Notes under the pieces: model-generated
The model's database searches: none
Told to the model about the DNA's origin: nothing
What the model saw: the letters and a program-made list of their open reading frames with translations, nothing else
Assembly (NCBI RefSeq): GCF_949987515.2
Contig: NC_082696.1
Coordinates: 36,560,431-36,624,430, forward strand
Source of the DNA: Delphinus delphis
Lineage: Eukaryota; Chordata; Mammalia; Artiodactyla; Delphinidae
Direction: 5' to 3'
DNA: 64,000 nucleotides
Position numbers and translations under genes: made by a program
In this document: one piece after another, positions 58,605 through 64,000 of the stretch
Layout: each line of letters begins with the position of its first letter
Position numbering within the stretch: the stretch's first letter is position 1

Positions 58605-58828
58605 AAAAATGGTAGAGGTGAACCGGTCTGCAGGGCAGAAATTGAGACACAGATGTAGAGAACAAACGTATGGACACCAAGGCGGGAAAGCGGCAGGGGG
58701 TGGGGGTGGGGGTGGGATGAATTGGGAGAATTGGATTGACATGTATACATTAAGGTGTATAAAGTGGGTGACTAATAAGAACCTGCTATGTAAAAAAATC
58801 AATAAAATAAAATTCAAAAAAAAAAAAA
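58605..58828 (+). other. L1 3' UTR with G-quadruplex-capable tract
   Basis: 58696-58716 is four G-runs (5, 5, 5 and 3) separated by single T on the plus strand, meeting the usual G3+ N1-7 pattern. AATAAAATAAAA and A-rich tail follow. G-rich 3' UTR tracts are known in mammalian L1. Confidence 0.85.
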
Positions 58829-59445
58829 AGAACCAAATGAAAATTCTACCTGAAAAATACAATATCTGAAATTTAAAAATTCACTGTATTGGCAGAATAA
58901 CAGAATGGAGATGATAGAGGAAACAGTCAGTAAAACTTGAAGATAGATAAAATTTTTTAATCTGAAAAAGAGGAAAAAAAGTTTTTAAATAGCAAGAGCC
59001 TCAGGTATCTATGAGACAATACCAAAATACCTAATCTGCAAGTAACTTAAGTCTCAGAAGGAGAAGAGAGGTTTGGTGAAACCTCTCTCTTAAGAGAAAA
59101 TTACTTAAGGAAATAATATCCAAAAATTTCCCCAATTTAGTAATCAACTATTTCAGCAGTCGTCAAGCAGGGTAAATAAGAACCTTGGCTCATTATAGTC
59201 AAATTGCTGAAAGCCAAATATAAGAGAAAAAATTTCAAGCAACCAGAGAAAAATGACATGTTATATACAGAAAAACATGGCTTCCATTGATCACTGACTT
59301 ATCTGAAACTAAGGAGGCCAAAAGGTACTGGAACAACAGTACCTTTAACCTTTGAAGTGTTAAAACAACAATAACAACAATAAAACAAAACTGTCAACCT
59401 AGGATTGTATAACCAGTGAAAAGATCCTTCAAGAATAAAGGTGAG

Positions 59446-59651
59446 GGTTTCCCTGGTGGCGCAGTGTTGAGAGTCCGCCTGCCGATGCAGGAGACATGGG
59501 TTCATGCCCCGGTCTGGGAAGATCCCACATGCCGCGGAGCGGCTGGGCCCGTGAGCCATGGCCTCTGAGCCTGCACGTCCGGAGCCTGTGCTCCGCAACG
59601 GGAGAGGCCACAACAGTGAGAGGCCCGTGTACCGCAAAAAAAAAAAAAAAA
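59446..59651 (+). mobile_element. CHR-type SINE, short form
   Basis: 'tttccctggtggcgcagtgt', 'gcctgccgatgcaggagaca', 'gatcccacatgccgcggagc' and a run of A after 'gtgtaccgc'. Inserted in the old L1M; the short duplication aaaggtga is at 59437-59444 and 59652-59659. Close to the cetacean consensus, so probably recent. Confidence 0.93.
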
Positions 59652-62220
59652 AAAGGTGAAATAAAGACATTTCAGAGAAAAGAAAAAAGAGAAATAGTTA
59701 CTAGCAAATAGTTACTAGTTACTTCCTGTACTATGAGTAGTGCTAAAGAAAGTTCCTCAGACTGAAAGTTCCTCAGGCTGAAGGGAAATGCTACTAGAAC
59801 AAAATCTCTATACTAGTGAAGAAATTAAGAGCAGCAAAAATGTGAAGTATTATGTAAATTAAGTACAAAATAGTCTTTCTTTTTAACTTCGTTAAACTAC
59901 ATATGAATATTTAAAGCAAAAATATAACATTGCTTTCTGAGAAATATCTTTTGTTTTGAGCCCTTTTTCATTTTTGGTTTTAAAGTGTCCTATATTATAA
60001 GGTAAAAGTGTCCACCTTTACTATTTCTATTCATCATTAGATAGGAAATCCCAGTTAGTTCAATAAGAAAATGAGGGATATTAGGGGGAAAGAAGAAATT
60101 AGTTTGCCTTTATTCACAGATGACAAAATTTTTACAAAGAAAATTCTACAGAATCTAAAAAAAAGTTTTTAGAGGTAATGAGCATATGTAGCAATGTCAT
60201 AAGATACAAGGTTACTATATAAAATGTTGTTGTATTTTTATGTATTAGCAGCAAACAATTAGAAAATGAAATTAAAAATCATTTTAAATAGTGTCAACAT
60301 AAAATACTTGGCAGTGAATTTAACAAAAAATGTCAAAGACCTCTACATTGAAAATTACAGAATATTACTGAGGGAAATTAAAGAAAAGCTGAATAAATGG
60401 AGAGATAAAACATGTTCATGAATTGGAAGACTCAGTATTATTAAGAAGTTAATTCTCCTCAATAGATCTATAGACAATACAATTCCAATCATAAACCCAA
60501 AGTCTTTGTTTTGACTAAAAATTAACAAATTGATTTAAAAATTTATATGTAAATGCAAAGGATATGAATATCTAAAGCAATCTTGGAAAAGAGAAACAAA
60601 ATTGGAGGACACATATTGCCTGACTTCATGACTCACATAACTTCATGACCCTTCATAAATCAAGATGGTGTGGTATTGGCATAAGGATAAACCAACAGAG
60701 TAAATGAACAGAACGAACACCTCAGAAATAAGCCCATGATTTATACAGTCACTTGATTTTTTACAAAATCCCCAAAGCAATATACTGAAGAAAAGACGGT
60801 ATTTTCAATAAATTGTGCTGGAATAACTAGATATACATTTGGAAAAAACGAAATTTGACCCCTAATCTCACATCATACACGACAATTAATTGGAAATGGC
60901 TCTTAGACCTGAGTGCAAAAGCCTTAATCATTGGGCTTTTAAGGAAATCATAGGAGAATATTTTTGTCACTTGAACATAGGCAAAGATTTCTTAGATTAT
61001 GAAAAAACAATAACTATAAAAAATGAATTGCTAACTATCAATTTATCAAACTTAAGACTTCTCATTGAAAGACACACATGAGCCATCAAATTGAAGTCTG
61101 GGAGAAAATATTTTAAAAACATGTATCTGATAATAATAGACTGGTATCCAAGTTGTAAAAATAACTCCTATGACTTGATAATAAGAAAGTCAAACAATCC
61201 AATAAAAAGTGGGCAAAGAATTTGAAGAGAAAATTTCACAAAAGAGATATATGAATGACCAATAAGCACAGGAAAAAGTGTGTGCATCATTAGTTGTCAG
61301 GGAAATGCAGATTAAAACTTCACAGAGATACCTCTACATAACCATGAGAGTGGCTAGAATTATAAAGACTAATAATAGTAAATGTTGGTGAGGAAGTTGC
61401 ATGACTGCAATTCTCATACATACTTGCTGGTAATGTACAAAGGTATAACTACTTCATAAAAAGTTATGTCAATTTACTATAAAGATAAACATTTTCCTAT
61501 TTTATGACCCAGTACTTCCAATCTTAGATATTTACCCAAGAGAAACAGAAACAAATGTCTAGATAAGGACTAGCACAAGAGTGATCATAAGAGCTCCATT
61601 CATAATAGTCAAAAACTTGAAATAAAAAAGATTGTATTTTAAAATCTATGGCATATTTATATAAATTAAAAAAACATAAAGAATGAACTATTGATACACA
61701 CATTAACATAGATAATTTTTTAATATGCTAAGTGAGAGACACTTTACACAAAAAAGTACCTACTGTATTATTTCATTTACATGAAGTTCTACAACAGGCA
61801 AATCTAATACATAGTAGAAAACAAATCCGAACACTAGTTGCCTTTTGGGATAGAGGAAGAGATTGCTTGGGAAGAAGCATGAGGAAATTTTCTAAGGGGG
61901 TGGTAATGTCTTGGTAAAGGGTTGGATTATACCAATATATACATTTGTCAAAGCTCATAAATAAAAAAGTGACTGTAAATAAATTTTGAACTCTAAATAT
62001 GCAAGCTTAAGTATTAGAGGGAAACGTATAAATGTCAGTAATTTACTTTGAATTGCATCAGGAACATAAGAACAATTAACAAATGGATAGAAAGGTGGCT
62101 AGATAAACAGGTATGTGATAAAGCAAGCATAATAAAATGTCAACGGTAGAATCTAGGTGGTGGGTACTGTTATATTCTTTCAAATTAGAAAAGTTTCATA
62201 ATAAAATGTTAGAAAAAAAA

Positions 62221-62474
62221 TCATAACCAGGAATTATACTGTGGGAATGACCAAGAGTTCATCTTATTTAAAATTCTTGAGTTTACTTAGAGGCACTTTG
62301 GAAAGTCTCTTTATATACCAGGCATCTACTTGAGGGAAAATTAAATTCCATATTAATCTACAGAATCTTAAAGTTAATTCTAATGGTTTTGTTCTAAAAT
62401 TATTAACAAACTCCTCAGTAATTTACAGGTAAAAACAGAATGAATGTTTTATAAAAGGGAGAGGAAAGTGCAAA
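62221..62474. other. Short gap, nothing recognised
   Basis: AT-rich, no gene. Confidence 0.4.
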
Positions 62475-62477
62475 CAA

Positions 62478-62812
62478 GATGCTATAGACTGCATGTTTGT
62501 GTCTCTTCAAAATTCACATGCTGAAATCTATTCTCCCAGTGTGATAGTATTTGGAGGTGGGGCCTTTGGGAGCCCTCATGAATGGGATTATGAAAGAGAC
62601 CCTAGAGAGCTGTCTTGCCCTTTCTACCACCTGAGGTTATAGTGAGAAGACAACCATGTATAAACCAGGAAACAGGCTCTCACCAGACACAGAATCTGCA
62701 GGTGCCTTGATCTTGGACTTCTCAGTCTCTGGAAATGTGAGAAATAAATTCCCATTGTTTATAATCTATGATATTCTGTTATGGTAGCCTGAATGGACTA
62801 AGACACTAGGCC
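62478..62812 (+). mobile_element. MaLR-type LTR-like repeat
   Basis: 'cttcaaaattcacatgctga', 'gtatttggaggtggggcctt', 'tgaatgggattatgaaagag', 'ccttgatcttggacttctca', 'gtgagaaataaattcccatt' (AATAAA) and 'ttatggtagcctgaatggac' are a familiar mammalian LTR order. Subfamily not named. Confidence 0.65.
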
Positions 62813-64000
62813 TAATTGCTTTGTATAGAAATTTAGACTTAATCCAGAAATTTAAGAAAACTTGAGAAGATGGGCTCTGGGAGAAGTGTGTCCAGACAGG
62901 CTCCCATAAGAAGAGAAAGCACAGAGCCCCTGATAGGCATTGTCCAGTAACAAATGTCTTCTTGCTGTATTTGGCTAGCTACAGGAATTTAGACATGAAA
63001 GATATTCTGTATTTTTTAAATATAAATGTTTTAATATTTGCATCTGTGCAGCTCCTTTGACCACTTTCCAGGAAAAAGGTATTTTCCAGCTATTACTAAA
63101 CTATCTTACTATTAGCCTTGAATCAGAAGACAATGAATGATCTACTAAACAGATGGCATAGGCCCACAGCACATCTCCAATGCCTGAGCAGTCACAGGAG
63201 CATTTTCAGTGGAATCAAACCAACATTCACCATGGTGCTGCTACTGACTTTAGATACATTTTTTTCTCCAAATACATATTTCCTGGAAATTGTTTAACTG
63301 TATTACATTGCATTTTAGTATTTATCAATAGCATCCTATTGTTAGTTTTAAGGAAAGAAAATTTTCATGAGTTGGAATAATTGTGTTTTTGGCTAAGCAA
63401 AGAGTCCCCTTATTTTTCCTGTCCTCTCTAGCTTGATTTGAAGTTATTCTTGGGTTGTATTAATATTCGCTTTCACAGCAAAAAGATTACAACTTGCTGA
63501 AGACTCAGATGATGGTTAGCATTTTTAGCAACAAAGTATTTTTTAAATTTAGGCACATACATTAATTTTTTTAGACATAAAGCCATTGCACACTCTAGAC
63601 TACAGTATAGTGTAAACATAACTTTTATATGTACTAAGAAGCCAAAAAATTAGTAGATTCTCTTAATTGCTATATTTGCTTTATTGTGGTGGTCTGGAAC
63701 TGAGTCGGCAATATCTCTGACATACGCCTGTATTGCCCTCTCAGTAGTGAATGTGTGTTGACTGTTTGATGGTGGTCCATGCAAGGGGAGATGCCCTCTA
63801 GACAGCTGGAAATATGGAGCTACTCTGCTCTGAGGAACAGGGCATTCAGATTGGGATGATCACATAGGGATGAAGCTATGGGGAAAAACTCTCATGGACA
63901 GTTGGGTGCGGAGAGAAAAGAGCAAAGAGGCCTAGTCAGGAACTCTGTGGAGGTAAAGTAAGAGAGGTAAGAAGCAGAATAGGAGCAAACTCACTTGGTA
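62813..64000. other. Far upstream flank, nothing recognised
   Basis: No gene, no firm repeat; only short motif-free open frames. Confidence 0.4.

Larger units (their letters stand above)
52906..58828 (+). mobile_element. Full-length L1 retrotransposon, inactive
   Basis: Bounded by an 11-bp target duplication agaaccaaatg (52895-52905 and 58829-58839), it contains a 5' UTR (52906-53810, starting near 'caagatggcggagtagaagg'), ORF1 (53811-54714), a 58-base spacer, ORF2 (54773-58604) and a 3' UTR with a G-rich tract and poly(A). At 5.9 kb it is essentially complete. The 5' end contains a YY1-like AAGATGGCGG, as in other mammalian L1 promoters. Both ORFs are broken. Confidence 0.95.
52020..62220 (+). 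mobile_element. Old L1 (L1M-type) host element, split by a young L1 and a SINE
   Basis: The left part (about 52020-52905) is ancient L1 5' sequence and ORF1 start ('gttggaattagcagacaagg'). Removing 52906-58839 joins it to 58840 in register ('aaattctacctgaaaaatac', 'aatggagatgatagaggaaa'). ORF1 remnants reach about 59800. RT-region sequence resumes near 60000, so the ORF1 end, endonuclease and first part of RT (perhaps 2 kb) are missing. ORF2 remnants and a 3' UTR follow, ending in A-rich sequence at 62220. Everything is non-coding. Confidence 0.8.

Noticed and set aside
1..64000. CRISPR arrays, phage or insertion-sequence features, rRNA genes, operons
   Set aside because: The window is mammalian; regular spaced repeats are only microsatellites and SINE tails.

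Overview
The window is mammalian nuclear DNA, almost certainly from a cetacean (whale, dolphin or porpoise). The main evidence is eight copies of a tRNA-derived SINE whose head contains 'ttccctggtggcgcagtgg', as in the CHR SINEs of Cetacea and hippopotamus. A young LINE-1 of cetartiodactyl type and the usual ancient mammalian layer (L2, MIR, MLT1, Charlie, old L1) agree with this. Nothing points to prokaryotic or plasmid DNA.

I can support one protein-coding gene. On the minus strand, 37628-38503 is the first coding exon of RNF217, an RBR-type E3 ubiquitin ligase of 292 codons so far. It starts at ATG 38503 in a strong context and ends at a phase-0 GT splice donor inside the first RING finger. 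It lies in a CpG island (about 37740-39160) that also holds the 5' leader and a possible 53-codon upstream ORF. The gene reads leftwards, so 1-37627 is inferred to be intron 1, with no later RNF217 exon recognised. From about 39200 to 64000 is the upstream flank.

Intron side (1-37627): eroded L2 on both strands, two with readable reverse transcriptase traces; old L1 fragments; MIR; MER5-like MITEs; and an MLT1 LTR. At 10601-13461 lies a near full-length hAT-Charlie transposon with degenerate ends, a decayed transposase, and two later insertions (an old L1 3' end and a SINE). At 14288-18656 is an L1 bounded by 14-bp target-site duplications that has ORF2 but no ORF1.

Upstream side (39200-64000): a SINE with a 31-T run about 1.2 kb from the CpG island, an ERVL-type LTR with three CACGTG boxes, a 26-bp tandem duplication with two YY1-like cores, a short MITE related to the Charlie element, and a three-layer nest. 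In that nest an old L1M (about 52020-62220) was split by a full-length but dead L1 (52906-58828) and by a SINE (59446-59651).

No prokaryote-like system, CRISPR array, rRNA, canonical tRNA or convincing new gene was found. The best leads are the two regulatory-looking repeats upstream of RNF217, the RNF217 leader uORF, the ORF1-less L1 and the Charlie element. Repeat boundaries without target-site duplications are good to tens of bases; family names come from recalled consensus patterns, not a search.
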